The notes: generated by a model from the sequence alone, not told the origin. Counted from the stretch's first letter, positions 27,508 to 40,359 are shown. The stretch: DNA of 64,000 nucleotides from Rhodobacteraceae bacterium D3-12 (GCA_025916135.1 CP104793.1:2666001-2730000), one strand, 5' to 3'. Made by a program: numbers and translations.

Positions 27508-27633
27508 CGCGCGCACGCCCGTTGGGGCGCGGTCTCCAGGGGCGCGGCCTTCAACCCACCCCCCCTCCACAACATCTTCCCCCCGCCCGTCTCTCTGCCA
27601 TAATGTCCGCCAAACAAGCAAAATGAGCAGCAC

Positions 27634-29592
<1,959 letters not shown>

Positions 29593-30369
29593 ATGAAAAC
29601 GAAATGGATATCGTTAAAGAGACTGAAAATTCACGAATTTGAAACCACCGTTCGCAGAACGCATCCTGATGAACGACAATGGCTTAGGTTACTCGGCGTT
29701 CTTGGAGAACTAGAAAACAAAGCAATTACTCAAGTCGGAAAATCTGCCACCAGTCTATTTATTGCATATTTGCTTCTAACCTCGCTTCGCACTGAAAACG
29801 CCCTATCGGTTTCAGTCTATGAAATTGAGGCATCGGTTCCCGTTGCGTATTTTCTTTCAGCTATAGGTCTATTGATCCTAATGTTTGCAATGAGAATTAA
29901 TCACTTGTCAGTTGTTATGTCCCTGAGGATCAAACACGGAAACAAAATTATACTTCCTGGTTTTTCTGTTGAGGTCCTAAGGATGCTAAAAGCCCAGTCC
30001 GACAATGCTATGGGAATACCACTATTTTTGAATAGTTTTATAAAAGAGAAATTCCCCATTTCTAGATTGCTAAGCTTGGCTTTGATGGTGACAATGCTCT
30101 CTATTTCAGTTCCATATTTTGTTTTCATCGGCTATGTTTTGTTGGAACAATGCGCCATCACAATCGACAGTAAATTCAGCTTTCTTGAAAGAGCATCATG
30201 TGGCTTTGGCGCAATTACAGTCGTCATCGCATCCCTCTACATTTTGCTTTTCCACCTTCCGCTACCAATTAAGAAGAACACTCATTCTATTCGGTGGGGT
30301 GTATTGCACAACCTTGCCCCAATCGGAGGGCACCCTAGAATTAGAGAGTGGCTTGATGAAGACCAATAG
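29593..30369 (+). CDS. AT-rich membrane protein of unknown function
   Basis: A 258-aa protein with about four hydrophobic segments (TSLFIAYLLLTSL, VPVAYFLSAIGLLILMFAM, LLSLALMVTMLSISVPYFVFIGYVLL, FGAITVVIASLYILLFHLPL) and a charged N-terminus. Its ATG directly follows the parE TAG with no spacing. Base composition and codon use (many AAA, ATT and TTT codons) are far less GC-rich than parE, which indicates recent transfer. No family is recognised. Its end is followed by repeat-rich non-coding DNA. Expression from the parE promoter is likely. Confidence 0.7.
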   Translation: MKTKWISLKRLKIHEFETTVRRTHPDERQWLRLLGVLGELENKAITQVGKSATSLFIAYLLLTSLRTENALSVSVYEIEASVPVAYFLSAIGLLILMFAMRINHLSVVMSLRIKHGNKIILPGFSVEVLRMLKAQSDNAMGIPLFLNSFIKEKFPISRLLSLALMVTMLSISVPYFVFIGYVLLEQCAITIDSKFSFLERASCGFGAITVVIASLYILLFHLPLPIKKNTHSIRWGVLHNLAPIGGHPRIREWLDEDQ

Positions 30370-30589
30370 GATTCAAATGAGAAACTCGTTCAATGATTGC
30401 TCAGCCCGGGCAGCTTGCTGACCGGGCCGCGCCCGACCCTCCCCCGGGAGGGCGCATTCGCAACCCTCCACCACGCACCACCGTCGCCGACGTAGCACCG
30501 CCCCACCCCCAAACACCCGCCCCAAGCGCCCACCCAGGGTCGGGCGCGCCCCTCCGTTGCATACCTCCTCACTGAAAAACCAACCGCCA

Positions 30590-30720
30590 CCCCAAGGGCC
30601 AGCGCCTGCCCGTGGGTTGGCGCCTCCAACGCCAATGACCCGCACTTTATCCCCGCCAAATCCGCACATCCCATCAATCATGCACCTATCCTCACCAAAG
30701 CGCCTGTATTAACCCGACAG
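30590..30720. repeat. Degenerate copy of the 240-bp element
   Basis: GGGCCAGCG, CACTTTATCCCCGCCAAATC, CACATCCCATCAATC and CTATCCTCACC occur in the same order as in the tandem units at 20038-20690, followed by a TTAACC segment and a GATTTTT/AAAAATC hairpin at 30723-30740. The rest of the 620-bp gap between the AT-rich gene and the lipoprotein gene holds C-rich hairpins but no gene. Confidence 0.55.
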
Positions 30721-30889
30721 GCGATTTTTCAACGAAAAATCTGCCGAGAGGGGACCGCCGGAACGGGCAGGCGCTGGCCCGGCGGCGCAAGCGCCTTGAT
30801 TCCGGGCTAGGTGCACCATTTCCCCCCACCGAACGCCCAGTTAACCTAACAAACCGTTAACCCGCGCCCCCATCCACCCGGCAGCCGAA

Positions 30890-30920
30890 AGTCAGCCGGA
30901 TGTCAGCCGGGAGTCACCCC
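30890..30920. repeat. Short dispersed repeat, copy 1
   Basis: GTCAGCCGGATGTCAGCCGG followed by GAGTCACCCC: 11-bp periodic GTCAGCCGG units. An essentially identical 30-bp stretch lies at 43406-43436. Confidence 0.75.
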
Positions 30921-30990
30921 CTCAAAAAACCTCCCCCAAACCCGCATTAACCCTCTCGCACGTTGGCGTAACCTCTCCTAAACTCTCCCA

Positions 30991-31665
30991 ATGACTCGCC
31001 TCCTGCTCGCCACCCTCCTGATCCTCGCCGCCTGTGGACGCCCCCTGTCCACAAACGAAAAAGCCTTTGCAGATCAACTCTTTGGCGGCACCGCCGACAC
31101 CAAAATCGCCCGGTTCCACAATGGCGCGGTCATCGGCAAGGTCACCTATAAACGCCAAAAACGCCCCCGCCTCGCCTGTCGCGAGCGGATCTGGCCCGAA
31201 CCGAAAGAAGAAATCGTCACCGTCGGCCCCGCCGCCGTTGCCATCCACAACAAGGTGTTCTTCTCCAAGCCCTTCTTCTCAAAGGATTATCTGGAGTCCT
31301 ACCCCAAAGCGATGAACCTCTTCGCCGCCATGCTCTTTGCCCATGAAATGACCCACGTCTGGCAATGGCAAAACCGCGCCAAAACCGGCTATTCCCCGAT
31401 CAAAGCCGCCAATGAGCACAAGTTCGGAGAAGACCCCTATCTCTATGATATTTCTACGAAAACATCGTTCTACGACTATGGTTACGAGCAACAGGCCAGC
31501 ATTGTCGAGGAATACGTCTGCTGCGCCACGCTCGACCCCGAAGCCCCCCGCACCGCCCGCCTCCGCGCCCTGCTAAAAGGCGCGTTTCCCATCGCCAAAC
31601 TGCGCCTCCCCAAGGAGGTCTACATCCCGTGGGAGGGCGTCAAAATCGCCGGAATTTGTCGGTAG
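30991..31665 (+). CDS. Lipoprotein with HEMTH metallopeptidase-like motif
   Basis: A 224-aa lipoprotein: MTRLLLATLLILAAC with lipobox ILAAC. The central FAHEMTHVWQWQ contains HExxH, the zinc-binding motif of metallopeptidases, and a later Glu (QQASIVEEYVCC) could be the third ligand. The family resembles other bacterial secreted proteins with this motif but I cannot name it. It converges with murD, whose stop immediately abuts. Peptidase activity is inferred from the motif only. Confidence 0.65.
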   Translation: MTRLLLATLLILAACGRPLSTNEKAFADQLFGGTADTKIARFHNGAVIGKVTYKRQKRPRLACRERIWPEPKEEIVTVGPAAVAIHNKVFFSKPFFSKDYLESYPKAMNLFAAMLFAHEMTHVWQWQNRAKTGYSPIKAANEHKFGEDPYLYDISTKTSFYDYGYEQQASIVEEYVCCATLDPEAPRTARLRALLKGAFPIAKLRLPKEVYIPWEGVKIAGICR

Positions 31666-33063
31666 TTACAAGAGCTTGGCAACCTCAGCCATGAAATGCT
31701 CACCGCGTTTCTCAAAGCTGTCATACTGGTCAAACGACGCCGCCGCAGGGGCCAGCAAAACCACCTCTCCCGCCTCGGCCTCCGCCGCCGCCTTCGCCAC
31801 AGCCGCCTCCATAGTCCCGCAAACCTCGGCCTCAACCCCTTGAAGTTGCAGCGCAAAATTCGCAGCCTCGCGCCCGATGACATAGGCCTTCACGACCGAG
31901 CCGGTTGCCTCCAACAGCCCGCCAAGCCCGCCTTCCTTTTCCAACCCGCCGCAAATCCAGCGGATTTTACCAAATGCTTTCAAGGCCTTGGCCGCCGAAT
32001 CCACGTTGGTCGCCTTGCTGTCGTTGACAAACCGTACACCAGCCCGCTCTCCCACCACTTGCGAGCGGTGCGGCAACCCGCCAAAGCTTTGAAATCCTTG
32101 CTCAATATCCCGCGGACCCAAGCCCAGCGTCCGGCACACCGCATAGGCGGCACAGGCGTTCTGATGGTTGTGCGCCCCCGGCAGCCCCGCCACCGCGCGC
32201 AGATCAATCGACGCCACCTGCCGCCCCTTGCGCCACTCCGCCAAAAATCCTTTCTTGGCAAAGACATACCACCCCGGCCCGGCCAGTTTCCGCTCGACCG
32301 AAACCGCGATCACCCGGTCATCGGCGGCCCCTTCGGCCATCTGATTGGCAAGGTAACGCCCCTCGTCCTCATCCACCCCGATCACACAGCGATCTGGCCC
32401 GCCTTCGGAAAACAGCCGCCGCTTGGCCGCGAAATAGCCGCCCATACCGCCGTGCCGGTCCAGATGATCGGGCGAAAGGTTTGTAAAAACAGCAACATCC
32501 GGCGTTAACGCCCGCGCAAGGTCGGTCTGGTAAGACGACAGTTCCAGCACCACGATCCCGCCGTCTCCCGGCGGATCAATGTCCAGAACGCCACGGCCGA
32601 TGTTTCCGGCCAACTGCGCCTCTTTCCCTGCGTTTTCAAGCAGATGATGGATCAAAGCCGATGTGGTTGATTTGCCGTTCGATCCCGTCACCGCAACCAC
32701 CCGCGGCATCACGTCATACCCGTTCCACCCCGCCCCGCCGAGCGAGCGGAAAAACAGGCCGATGTCGTTGTCCACCGGCACTCCGGCGTCCCATGCGGCC
32801 ATCACAACCCGGTTCGCTTGCGGGTAAAGATGCGGGATACCGGGGCTCACGATGAGCGCGGAAACCCCCTCGAACGCGCCCGCCTTCATCAGGTCAACGC
32901 ATTGAAATCCTTCGGCTTCCGCCACGGCGCGCGCCTGTGCATTGTCGTCCCAACAGAGCGCCTCTGCGCCGCCCTCTCGCAGCGCCCGCGCCGCCGACAG
33001 GCCCGACCGCCCCAGTCCCAGAATGGCAACCGTCCGGCCCTCAAATCCACGCGCAACAATCAT
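31666..33063 (-). CDS. murD: UDP-N-acetylmuramoylalanine--D-glutamate ligase
   Basis: A 465-aa Mur ligase adding D-Glu to UDP-MurNAc-L-Ala in the cytoplasm. An N-terminal Rossmann region ([17 protein letters not shown]) precedes the P-loop [29 protein letters not shown] and [15 protein letters not shown] are the catalytic-domain landmarks. It is the last dcw gene here; mraY lies 43 bp upstream. ftsW and murG, which usually follow, are absent: the next gene is a convergent lipoprotein. Confidence 0.96.
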   Translation of the reverse strand: MIVARGFEGRTVAILGLGRSGLSAARALREGGAEALCWDDNAQARAVAEAEGFQCVDLMKAGAFEGVSALIVSPGIPHLYPQANRVVMAAWDAGVPVDNDIGLFFRSLGGAGWNGYDVMPRVVAVTGSNGKSTTSALIHHLLENAGKEAQLAGNIGRGVLDIDPPGDGGIVVLELSSYQTDLARALTPDVAVFTNLSPDHLDRHGGMGGYFAAKRRLFSEGGPDRCVIGVDEDEGRYLANQMAEGAADDRVIAVSVERKLAGPGWYVFAKKGFLAEWRKGRQVASIDLRAVAGLPGAHNHQNACAAYAVCRTLGLGPRDIEQGFQSFGGLPHRSQVVGERAGVRFVNDSKATNVDSAAKALKAFGKIRWICGGLEKEGGLGGLLEATGSVVKAYVIGREAANFALQLQGVEAEVCGTMEAAVAKAAAEAEAGEVVLLAPAAASFDQYDSFEKRGEHFMAEVAKLL

Positions 33064-33106
33064 TGCATTCTCCCCAGGGCGACGCCCGCAAACGCGGGCA
33101 ACCGGC

Positions 33107-34189
33107 TCACCGAACCTTCAAAGTTGCCAGCCCGATCATGGCCAGAATAAGCGAGATAATCCAAAAGCGGATCACAATCTGCGGCTCGGCCCAGCCCTTC
33201 TTTTCATAGTGGTGATGGATCGGAGCCATCAAAAACACGCGCTTGCCCGTGCGCTTGAAATACAGCACCTGAATGATCACGCTCATCGCTTCCAGCACGA
33301 ACAAACCGCCGACAATCGCCAGCACGATCTCGTGCTTGGTGGCCACCGCAATCGCGCCCAGAGCACCCCCAAGCGCAAGCGATCCGGTGTCGCCCATAAA
33401 CACCGCCGCCGGCGGCGCATTGTACCAAAGAAAGCCGAGCCCCCCGCCAAACAACCCGGCGGTAAAGATCAAAATCTCGCCCGTCCCGGCCACGTAATGC
33501 ACATCAAGGTATTCGGTGAAATCGACCCGCCCGACCGCATAGGAAATTACCCCCAGCGTGCCTGCGGCGATCATCACCGGCATAATCGCCAAGCCGTCCA
33601 GCCCGTCGGTCAGGTTCACAGCATTCGCCGCGCCAACGATCACGATGATCCCGAACGGTATGAACAACACCCCGAGGTTCACTAACGTATCCTTGAACAC
33701 CGGCAACGCCAGACGATATTGCAACGCCTCCGGGTGGTATTGCGCGGCCCAATAGGCGGCGATGCCGGATATGATAAGTCCAAGCAATAACCGTATCTTA
33801 CCGGAAACGCCGGCGGTGTTCTGCTTGCTCACCTTGGCATAATCATCGGCAAATCCGATCGCGGCAAAGCTCATCGTCACGAACAGAACCAGCCAGACAA
33901 ACGGGTTGTCCAGCCGCGCCCAAAGCAGGGTCGAGGTCAGCAAAGCGCCAACAATCAACAACCCGCCCATCGTTGGCGTGCCAGCCTTTTCGAAATGGCT
34001 CTCCGGTCCGTCATCGCGGATCGGTTGCCCCTTGCCCTGACGGCGGCGCAGCACGTTGATCAACGGTTGGCCAAAGATGAACCCGAAAAGCAGAGCCGTC
34101 ATGAACGCCCCGCCGGCCCGGAAGGTGATATAGCGAAACAGGTTAAAGATATCGCCGCCATCCGAAAGCAAGGTCAACCAATACAGCAT
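33107..34189 (-). CDS. mraY: Phospho-MurNAc-pentapeptide transferase
   Basis: A 360-aa, ten-helix inner-membrane enzyme forming lipid I. Conserved loops are visible: [40 protein letters not shown] (aspartate-rich motif), [14 protein letters not shown] and [15 protein letters not shown] with the HHH motif. It immediately follows murF (adjacent stop and start). Confidence 0.97.
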   Translation of the reverse strand: MLYWLTLLSDGGDIFNLFRYITFRAGGAFMTALLFGFIFGQPLINVLRRRQGKGQPIRDDGPESHFEKAGTPTMGGLLIVGALLTSTLLWARLDNPFVWLVLFVTMSFAAIGFADDYAKVSKQNTAGVSGKIRLLLGLIISGIAAYWAAQYHPEALQYRLALPVFKDTLVNLGVLFIPFGIIVIVGAANAVNLTDGLDGLAIMPVMIAAGTLGVISYAVGRVDFTEYLDVHYVAGTGEILIFTAGLFGGGLGFLWYNAPPAAVFMGDTGSLALGGALGAIAVATKHEIVLAIVGGLFVLEAMSVIIQVLYFKRTGKRVFLMAPIHHHYEKKGWAEPQIVIRFWIISLILAMIGLATLKVR

Positions 34190-35626
34190 CTACTCGTCCT
34201 TTTGTTCTTTTGGCGCCGGATGACCCATTTTGCGGATCGCGTCAACAACTAGGCTCACCTTCGACCCCTTTGACCCTTTGACCAGCACGATATCCCCCGG
34301 ATGCACCAAGCGACGCACAAGGGCGACCATCTCGGGCGCGGTCTCAACCCATTCACCGCGTTTTTGCGGGTCCAGCACCTCATAAAGATGCTGCATGCGT
34401 GGGCCAACCAAATGCAGCTTGTGAATGTCCTTGATCCACTCAAGCGCGGCCAGAGCGGCGTGATCCGCCATCTCGCTCGCGCCCAGCTCAAGCATATCGC
34501 CCAGAATGGCGATCCTGCGGCCCCGGCGCTCATCCCCCGGCGTCGCGGCGGCCAGAACTTCCAGCGAAACAGCCATCGACGTCGGATTGGCGTTGAACGC
34601 ATCGTCAATCAGCGCCAGCTCCGCCTCGGTCTGATCGTCGAGCACCACACGCTCGCGGCTGCCCCGTCCGGCGGGCGGCTGCCAATCGGCAATACCCACC
34701 GCCGCCAGCCCAAGGTCCGCGCCCAAAGCCGTTGCGGCCGCCAAGGCGCCAAGGCCATTCATCGCAAAATGCCGCCCCGGCGAGGACAGTTTGAACAACA
34801 GCGCCTCCCCGGCGGCGTCGGCCTCGCAAATTGTCGTCTCATCCGCAAGCGTCACGCGTTTGAGGGCGAAATCCCCCTTCCCCGCGCGCGGTCCCGTCCC
34901 AAACAGAACCGGTCGCGCGCCCATCTCATGCGCCTTGTCCTGCAAAATCGCCGTGGTTTCGATGTCTGCGTTGATCACCGCCACGCCGCCGGGTTCAAGC
35001 CCCTCAAAAATCGCCGCCTTCTCGTGGGCGATGCCTTCGATGCTCTCGAACGCCTCCATATGCGCCGGGGCCACTGTCGTGACCATCGCCACATGCGGGC
35101 GCGCCAGCCGTGTCAGCGGTGCAATCTCTCCGGGGTTGCTCATGCCGATCTCGATCACGGCATACTCCGTGTCCTGTGGCATACGCGCCAACGTCAAAGG
35201 CACGCCCCAATGGTTGTTATAGCTGGCCTCGGCCGCGTGGGTTTTGCCCTGCCGCCCCAATAGGATACGCAGCATTTCCTTGGTTGAGGTCTTGCCCACC
35301 GATCCGGTCACCGCCACCACTTTGGCCTGCGTGCGCTCACGCGCCGCGCGCGCCAAAGCCTCCAGCGCCGGCAGCACATCGTCAACGATCAACAGGGGCG
35401 CATCGTCGCTCACGCCCTCGGGCACGCGCGACACCATCGCCGCGCCCGCGCCCGCCGCCAGGGCTTGCGCGACAAACTCATGCCCGTCGCGCAGGTCTTT
35501 CAGCGCTACAAACAAATCGCCCGGCTGAATGGTGCGCGTATCAATCGACACGCCCGTCACGGCCCATTTGCCAATACCGCGCCCGCCGGTTGCGGCCTCG
35601 GCCTCGGCTTGGGTCCACAGGCTCAT
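34190..35626 (-). CDS. murF: UDP-MurNAc-tripeptide--D-alanyl-D-alanine ligase
   Basis: A 478-aa Mur ligase adding D-Ala-D-Ala. P-loop VVAVTGSVGKTSTKEML, EIGMSNPGEIAPLTRL, and DAFNANPTSM are diagnostic of MurF. The start is ATG 35626 (MSLWTQAEAEAATGG), which overlaps the expected murE stop as ATGA once the murE frame is restored; the longer frame from 35734 reads through murE coding sequence. mraY follows directly. Confidence 0.96.
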   Translation of the reverse strand: MSLWTQAEAEAATGGRGIGKWAVTGVSIDTRTIQPGDLFVALKDLRDGHEFVAQALAAGAGAAMVSRVPEGVSDDAPLLIVDDVLPALEALARAARERTQAKVVAVTGSVGKTSTKEMLRILLGRQGKTHAAEASYNNHWGVPLTLARMPQDTEYAVIEIGMSNPGEIAPLTRLARPHVAMVTTVAPAHMEAFESIEGIAHEKAAIFEGLEPGGVAVINADIETTAILQDKAHEMGARPVLFGTGPRAGKGDFALKRVTLADETTICEADAAGEALLFKLSSPGRHFAMNGLGALAAATALGADLGLAAVGIADWQPPAGRGSRERVVLDDQTEAELALIDDAFNANPTSMAVSLEVLAAATPGDERRGRRIAILGDMLELGASEMADHAALAALEWIKDIHKLHLVGPRMQHLYEVLDPQKRGEWVETAPEMVALVRRLVHPGDIVLVKGSKGSKVSLVVDAIRKMGHPAPKEQKDE

Positions 35627-37111
35627 GCCAGCCCCCTTCCAATGCCGCCACCGCCACGCTGGCCTGTTCGGCATCGTCAAACGGCAGCACATCATCGCCG
35701 ACAATCTGCCCGCTTTCATGCCCTTTCCCGGCAATCAACAGCGCATCACCCGGCCCAAGCAAATCCACCCCGCGCAGGATCGCCTCGGCGCGATCGCCCA
35801 CGTTGTTCGCCTCGGGACAACCCTCCATAACGGCGGCCCGGATCGCGGCCGGCCCTCGCTCCTCGGGTTGTCATCGGTCACAATCACCACGTCGGCATTC
35901 TCTGCCGCTGCCTTGCCCATCAAGGGCCGTTTGCTCGCATCCCGATCACCACCCGCACCAACAATGGCAATGATCCGCCCCGCCACATGCGGGCGCATCG
36001 CCTTGAGCGCGGTCGCCACCGCATCCGGCGTATGCGCATAATCCACAAACACCGCCGCGCCATTGTTGCGCTTTGCGGCCAACTGCATCCGCCCTCGCAC
36101 ACCGCTCAGACGTCCGAGCGTTTTGAACACCTCGTCAGCAGGCTCTCCCGCGCCAATGACAAGCCCCGCCGCGAGCAAAACATTCTCGGCCTGAAACCCG
36201 CCGATCAACGGCAACTCTGCGCGATACCCTACCGACTGATAGGTGAAAAACACCTCTTGCCCGGTGGCCGTGAACCGCTGCGCCGTCAGGTGGATATCCG
36301 CGCCTTCGGTCCGCCCCACAGCGATCACCTCTTGCCCGCGCCCGGCAGCAATTGCCGCCATATCCGGCCCGCGCGGATCGTCGATGTTTATCACCGCCAC
36401 GCCATCCTCTGGCAATACACGCGAGAACAACCCCGCCTTGGCCTCGAAATAGGCGTCGAAATCCTCGTGATAGTCCAGATGATCCTGCGTGAAATTGGTA
36501 AACCCGGCGGCTTGCAAAAGCACACCGTCCATACGCTTCTGCGCCAGCCCGTGCGAAGAGGCCTCCATCGCCGCATGTGTCACATGCGCATCGAACGCCG
36601 CCGCCAGAATTCGGTGCAGCGTAATCGGCTCCGGCGTTGTGTGGGCAAGAGGCGCACTCCACGCCCCCTCAACCCCGGTCGTGCCAATGTTCACCGCATC
36701 CAGATCCAGATCCAGCTCGGTCCAGATCATGCGCGCGAAACTTGCCACCGATGTCTTGCCGTTGGTGCCGGTCACGGCAACCATCGTCTGCGGCTGATGC
36801 TTGAACCACAGCGCGGCGGTATAGGCCAAAACCTGCCGTGGGTCCTCGCTGATCACCAATGCGGCGTCACTTGCGTCCAACACATCCTTGGCGATCCGCA
36901 TGCCCGCCACATCCGTCAGGACCGCACCCGCCCCCATCCGCAGCGCATATTGGATAAACTCCGCCCCATGCACCCGCGTGCCGGGCAGCGCGGCAAACAA
37001 AAACCCCTCTTTCACCTCGCGGCTGTCCACCGCCAGACCTGTGATTTTTGTTTCGCGTCCCTGAAGGGCGGTCAGGCCCAAATCCGAAAGCGTCGTCCCC
37101 TGCCCAACCAT
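35623..37111 (-). CDS. murE: UDP-MurNAc-L-alanyl-D-glutamate--2,6-diaminopimelate ligase, frameshifted
   Basis: Mur ligase adding meso-diaminopimelate. Frame 1 (from 37111) holds AVTGTNGKTSVASF, EASSHGLAQKRMDGV and the diaminopimelate-specific DNPRSE, then diverges near 35850. A second frame resumes AAVMEGCPEANNVGDRAE and GPGDALLIAGKGHESGQ, which completes MurE. One missing base in the GGCCGGCC stretch (35846-35856) accounts for this. At the far end the second frame overruns murF by 86 bp; one more missing G in the plus-strand C run at 35632-35636 would instead give a normal LEGGLA stop at 35623 overlapping the murF ATG. Since the gene is essential, sequence error is the likely cause. Confidence 0.93.
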
Positions 37112-37170
37112 TTGCTCATGCCCTTTGCGGCTAAAAGCGTTGCAGGAGAAACTTGCGACGCATGTTTATC

Positions 37171-37213
37171 CCCGAAACGCCCACAACATTGATATCGCTT
37201 ACAGCGTTTCGGG
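37171..37213. promoter_or_regulatory. Inverted repeat between ftsI and murE
   Basis: CCCGAAACGC (37171-37180) and GCGTTTCGGG (37204-37213) are perfect complements separated by 23 bp, in the only sizeable gap of the dcw operon. It may be a transcript processing or attenuation structure before murE. Confidence 0.4.
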
Positions 37214-37244
37214 CCCCCTGTATCAAGGTCAAAACCGAAACGCT

Positions 37245-39026
37245 TTAATTCGATGTGAGCGTTATACCAGCCAATTGTCCCGGCTCAACCTGTGGTCTGA
37301 GCCCAAGAAGCGGCGCAACGCGGTTGATCATTTCCGCCGCCACCGGCACAGCCGTCCACCCCGCCGTGCGCCGGGTTTCGCCCAACACATAGGTCTCCGG
37401 CTCGTCCAGCGTCACGATCAGCACGTATTTCGGATCATGCGCCGGGAAAACGGCGGCAAAGGTCGCGATCAACTTGTTTTTGTAATAGCCGCCACGCGGC
37501 TTGGGCTTGTCCGCCGATCCGGTCTTGCCGCCCACGGCATATCCCGGCACTTCGCCAAAGCTCGCCGTGCCTTCGGTCACCACCCGGCGCAACATATCAA
37601 GCGAGGCCGCCGAGACCTGCTTGCTCATCACCCGTGGCCCGTATTGCGGGCCGCTCTGTTTAAGCAACGTTGGCTTGACCCGCGTGCCGCCATTGGCCAC
37701 CGCGGCATAGGCAGCAGCCAGATGCATCGGGCTCACCGAAATGCCGTGACCATAAGAGATCGTCATCGTCGAAATCTCGGACCAATTCGGCGGCAACAGC
37801 GGGGTCGACCCTTTGGCCTCGACAATCTCCACCGGCGTGCGCTCCATCAGACCCAGCTTGGTCAGAAACTCTTTCTGGCGCTTCGCCCCGATCATCTGGG
37901 CCAGCCGTGCGGTGCCGATGTTCGAGCTTTTCACGATGATCTTCGCAACCGACAACTCTTTGCCATAGTTATGAAAATCGCAGATCCTGTGGCGGCCCCA
38001 TTTCAACGGGCCGCGAATGTCGATCATTGTCGACGGGTTCACAAGGCCCAGCTCCATCGCCTGCGCCGTGGTGAAAATCTTGAAGGTCGAGCCCAGCTCG
38101 TACACCCCTTGCACCGCGCGGTTGAACAGCGGGCTGTCGTCCGGCGCGCCTTCGGTTGGCGGGCGCGGGCGGGCGTTGGGGTCGAAATCCGGCAGGCTCA
38201 CAACCGAGATCACCTCGCCGGTGTGGACATCCATCAAAACCGCCGCCGCGCCCTTGGCATTCATCAAGCGCATGCCGCCATAAAGCACCCGCTCGGCCGC
38301 GGCCTGCACCGTCACATCCAGCGAAAGCTGTAGCGGCTTGCCGTCCTTGGCCGGGTCGCGCAAATAGTCGTCAAACACCTTCTCGACGCCCGCAACCCCG
38401 ATCACCTCGGCGGCATCCACGCCTTCCTTGCCAAACGACGCGCCACCCATCACATGCGCGGCCAGCTTGCCATTCGGGTAAAGCCGCATCTCGCGCGGCC
38501 CAAACAACAGCCCCGGATCGCCGATGTCATGCACCGCCTGCTTCTGCTCCGGGCTGATCTTCTTCTTGATCCAGACGAATTTGCGCTTGCCAGTGAAGTC
38601 CTTGATCAGCCGTTTTTCATCAAGATCGGGGAAAATCTTGACCAAATCCTTGGCTACCTGCTTCGGCTCGATCATCTGCTTGGGGTGGGCATACAAGCTG
38701 TGCGTTTCGAAATTGGTGGCCAGAATGCGCCCCTTGCGGTCCACAATATCGGCCCGCTGCGTGACAATCGCGGCGCCGCCGGCGCGGGCGCGCGGCTCTG
38801 CCGGCTCCGAACTCGCCATAAGCCCCATGCGGGCGCCGATCACCACATAAGCACAGAGAAACACCACCCCCAGCACCAACAAACGCCCCTCGGCGCGTTG
38901 CCGGGCGCGGTCGCGCATGTCCTCGTGCCGGGCGCGGGTGTTCTCGCGCTCGATTATATCGGGGTTTTCGCCCTTGGCGCGGGCATCCAAAATTCGCGCC
39001 AGCGGGCGCAGCGGCGTGCGGATCAT
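37245..39026 (-). CDS. ftsI: Peptidoglycan D,D-transpeptidase FtsI (PBP3)
   Basis: A 593-aa division-specific penicillin-binding protein. A cytoplasmic N-terminus, one membrane segment (LLVLGVVFLCAYVVIGARMG, about residues 49-68), a dimerisation domain, and the transpeptidase domain with the serine motif GSTFKIFT (about residue 310), SSN (VKSSNIGTA) and KTGS (GGKTGSADK). The start overlaps the ftsL stop as ATGA. It cross-links septal peptidoglycan with FtsW. Confidence 0.96.
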   Translation of the reverse strand: MIRTPLRPLARILDARAKGENPDIIERENTRARHEDMRDRARQRAEGRLLVLGVVFLCAYVVIGARMGLMASSEPAEPRARAGGAAIVTQRADIVDRKGRILATNFETHSLYAHPKQMIEPKQVAKDLVKIFPDLDEKRLIKDFTGKRKFVWIKKKISPEQKQAVHDIGDPGLLFGPREMRLYPNGKLAAHVMGGASFGKEGVDAAEVIGVAGVEKVFDDYLRDPAKDGKPLQLSLDVTVQAAAERVLYGGMRLMNAKGAAAVLMDVHTGEVISVVSLPDFDPNARPRPPTEGAPDDSPLFNRAVQGVYELGSTFKIFTTAQAMELGLVNPSTMIDIRGPLKWGRHRICDFHNYGKELSVAKIIVKSSNIGTARLAQMIGAKRQKEFLTKLGLMERTPVEIVEAKGSTPLLPPNWSEISTMTISYGHGISVSPMHLAAAYAAVANGGTRVKPTLLKQSGPQYGPRVMSKQVSAASLDMLRRVVTEGTASFGEVPGYAVGGKTGSADKPKPRGGYYKNKLIATFAAVFPAHDPKYVLIVTLDEPETYVLGETRRTAGWTAVPVAAEMINRVAPLLGLRPQVEPGQLAGITLTSN

Positions 39027-39367
39027 TGGTCGCCTCCATCGCTGGACACTTCAACCGACTTGTCAATTTTCAACGCTTGATCAACGGGATAGGACACTTG
39101 ATCAATCCGCCCGAACTGCTCCGGTGCCAGCGGCAACAGCTGCAAGCGCCCGAAGTTGAGATCGGCCAATTCGCGCAGCCGCTCTGGCCGGTTCAAATAC
39201 GCCCACTCGGCCCGCAGAACGCCCAGACGTCCGCGCTTCAACCCGATCTCACGTTGCAAGGTTTCGGTTTCGTTCAACGCTTCCTGCGTGCGGTAATTCT
39301 CGTGATAGGCCCAAAAGGCCAGCCCGATGACCGATAACGCGGTCAATACATACAAAAGGCTTTTCAT
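39023..39367 (-). CDS. ftsL: Cell division protein FtsL-like
   Basis: A 114-aa protein with a membrane segment at the N-terminus ([20 protein letters not shown]) followed by a coiled coil ([29 protein letters not shown]). Size, topology and position between rsmH and ftsI identify it as FtsL, a bitopic part of the FtsQLB complex, despite weak sequence conservation in this family. It overlaps both neighbours by 4 bp. Confidence 0.9.
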   Translation of the reverse strand: MKSLLYVLTALSVIGLAFWAYHENYRTQEALNETETLQREIGLKRGRLGVLRAEWAYLNRPERLRELADLNFGRLQLLPLAPEQFGRIDQVSYPVDQALKIDKSVEVSSDGGDQ

Positions 39368-40359
39368 CGCCCCTTACTCCCCAATTGCGGCATGCCAATT
39401 GCCTTGCGATCCACCGGTTCGGGCGCGGCGTCTGTCCGTGTCCCCACCCTCAGCTTCGCGCTCCGGCTACGCGGATTTTCGGCCAATTCCTGATCATCGG
39501 GGCCAATGGCCTTGCGCGATGTCACTTCGAACTGCGCCGTGCGGGTGATTTCGGGCGCATAGCGGCTGCCCCCGCCGCCCCCGACCTTCTGCGCGAAAAA
39601 GCGTTTCACCATCCGGTCTTCGATCGAATGGAATGTCACCACGGCCAGCTTCCCTCCGGGTTTCAGCGCCCTCTCGGCGGCCTCCAGCCCGGCGACCAGC
39701 TCGCCATATTCGTCATTCACCGCAATGCGGATCGCCTGAAAACTCCGCGTCGCTGGATGGCTCTGCCCCGGTTTCGGCCGCGGCAGGGATTTCTCAATGA
39801 TCTCAGTCAGCTGCAGCGTCGTCTCGATCCGCGCCTCGTCCCGCGCCCGCACGATATTGCGCGCAATCCGGCGGCTCGCCCGCTCTTCCCCGTAATGATA
39901 GAGTATATCCGCCAACGCGCCCTCTTCAGCCTCGTTGACAATATCCGCGGCACTCGGCCCGTCTTGGCTCATCCGCATATCCAGCGGCCCGTCGCTCATA
40001 AACGAAAACCCGCGCCCCGCCTGATCGAGCTGCATCGAGCTTACCCCAAGATCAAGCACGACCCCGTCCAGCCCCTGCGCCACCTCGTCCAGCTTGGAAA
40101 ACACCCCCTGAACCAGCTCAAGCCGCGCACCATATGCGCCGGCCCAGCCCTCAGCCATCTTGAAAACATCCGGGTCGCGGTCCACGCCGATCACCTTATC
40201 GGCCCCCGCCTCCAACAGCCCCCGCGCATAGCCACCTGCCCCGAACGTCCCGTCCAGCCAGACACCCGTCACCGGGGCCACCGCCTTCAAAAGCGGGCGC
40301 AGCAGAACAGGGATATGAGGAGCTTCGGTCTTGGGCGCATTGGCAGCCGCCGCCATCAC
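39364..40359 (-). CDS. rsmH: 16S rRNA (cytosine-1402-N4)-methyltransferase
   Basis: A 331-aa SAM-dependent methyltransferase (MraW). [27 protein letters not shown] is the SAM-binding motif; [22 protein letters not shown] and MRMSQ are family hallmarks, and the C-terminus carries [19 protein letters not shown] Gly-rich loop (GGGGSR) occurs near residue 270. The gene overlaps mraZ and ftsL by 4 bp each, so the operon is tightly coupled. Confidence 0.97.
   Translation of the reverse strand: MMAAAANAPKTEAPHIPVLLRPLLKAVAPVTGVWLDGTFGAGGYARGLLEAGADKVIGVDRDPDVFKMAEGWAGAYGARLELVQGVFSKLDEVAQGLDGVVLDLGVSSMQLDQAGRGFSFMSDGPLDMRMSQDGPSAADIVNEAEEGALADILYHYGEERASRRIARNIVRARDEARIETTLQLTEIIEKSLPRPKPGQSHPATRSFQAIRIAVNDEYGELVAGLEAAERALKPGGKLAVVTFHSIEDRMVKRFFAQKVGGGGGSRYAPEITRTAQFEVTSRKAIGPDDQELAENPRSRSAKLRVGTRTDAAPEPVDRKAIGMPQLGSKGR

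Noticed and set aside
35846-35856. Programmed frameshift in murE
   Set aside because: No slippery heptamer or stimulatory structure is evident, and similar -1 deletions occur in unrelated genes of the window; error is simpler.
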